Shown here piece by piece: positions 7,500 through 7,827 of a DNA stretch of 7,827 bases. Under the pieces are notes generated by a model. That model saw only the letters and a program-made list of their open reading frames with translations. It ran no database searches and was not told the origin of the DNA. Within the stretch, counting starts at the first letter, position 1. Every line of letters begins with the position of its first letter. The DNA lies in NCBI GenBank assembly GCA_002343425.1, contig DDSO01000007.1:1-7827 (forward strand). The letters run 5' to 3'. Source of the stretch: Brevundimonas sp. UBA2388 (GTDB lineage Bacteria > Pseudomonadota > Alphaproteobacteria > Caulobacterales > Caulobacteraceae). The translations under genes were made by a program, and so were the position numbers.

Positions 7500-7827
7500 A
7501 CTCGGCCGCCACGAACTGGGCGGTCTCGGTGGAATCCTTCAGGGCCGTTGTCGAGGACTGGCCGTTCGATATGACGGTGGCGACCTGGTCGAAATAGCCG
7601 GTGCCGACCTCGCGCTGGTGGCGGGTGGCGGTGTAGCCGGCGGCCTCATTGGCGAACTCGCGCTGCTGCAGCTCGGAATAGGCGGCCATGCCGCGGTCGC
7701 GGTAGCCGTCGGCCAGTTCGAACATGGCGTTGTTCAGGCTGTGGAAGCCCGCCAGGGTCACGAACTGGAATTTGTAGCCCATGGCCCCCAGCTCGCGCTG
7801 GAATTTGGCGATGGTGGCGTCGTCCAG
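7498..7827 (-). CDS. aceA: Isocitrate lyase, C-terminal part (partial)
   Basis: The last 109 residues are visible; the 5' part lies beyond the right edge. Isocitrate lyase cleaves isocitrate to glyoxylate and succinate in the glyoxylate shunt, used for growth on acetate or fatty acids. Recognisable C-terminal family sequence includes [13 protein letters not shown], then [11 protein letters not shown] and a region with [16 protein letters not shown], followed by a tail with S-S-T-T-A-L. These are typical of the proteobacterial enzyme. The frame is open to the window edge, with no sign of damage. The active-site Cys motif (K-K-C-G-H) lies in the missing part. The gene is probably co-transcribed with the small hypothetical gene that follows. 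Confidence 0.95.
   Translation of the reverse strand: MDDATIAKFQRELGAMGYKFQFVTLAGFHSLNNAMFELADGYRDRGMAAYSELQQREFANEAAGYTATRHQREVGTGYFDQVATVISNGQSSTTALKDSTETAQFVAAE

Noticed and set aside
7289..7597. Plus-strand open frames over the small gene and the aceA end
   Set aside because: They are antisense to aceA and its coupled downstream gene, lack ribosome binding sites and show no known motif.

Overview
The window looks like chromosomal DNA of a high-GC alphaproteobacterium, most likely of the Caulobacterales/Brevundimonas kind. This is inferred from the strong G/C preference at third codon positions, the E. coli-type SerA, the MHYT hybrid kinase and the isocitrate lyase tail. No rRNA or taxonomic marker is present, so the placement is tentative. 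No tRNA, rRNA, CRISPR array, insertion sequence or prophage was seen.

Layout, left to right. (1) Positions 3-65 hold the last 20 codons of a membrane protein whose stop lies inside an 11-bp tandem duplication. (2) Positions 172-944 hold a two-gene type II toxin-antitoxin module: a UPF0175 antitoxin overlapping a DUF3368/PIN toxin by GTGA. (3) serA (941-2176), the first enzyme of serine synthesis, starts inside the toxin stop codon (ATGA overlap), so three reading frames are chained. (4) A secreted GDSL esterase with a C-terminal autotransporter barrel follows (2268-4082) and is closed by a clear intrinsic terminator (4107-4138). (5) A short M23/LytM-type peptidase (4300-4914) precedes a large membrane hybrid histidine kinase of MHYT-PAS-HisKA-HATPase-REC architecture (start re-assigned to TTG 4985, end 7267). 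(6) On the opposite strand, the end of isocitrate lyase aceA (7498 to beyond 7827) is followed by a 69-residue hypothetical protein (7277-7486) whose ribosome binding site overlaps the aceA stop. The kinase and the small gene converge with only 9 bp between their stops.

Functionally the window mixes housekeeping metabolism (serine synthesis, glyoxylate shunt), envelope functions (surface esterase, peptidoglycan peptidase, membrane sensor kinase) and one accessory element, the toxin-antitoxin pair. The most unusual arrangement is that pair joined to serA by overlapping codons. No clearly new multi-gene system is evident. The best candidates for follow-up are the toxin-serA junction, the tandem duplication at the left edge, and the small companion gene of aceA.
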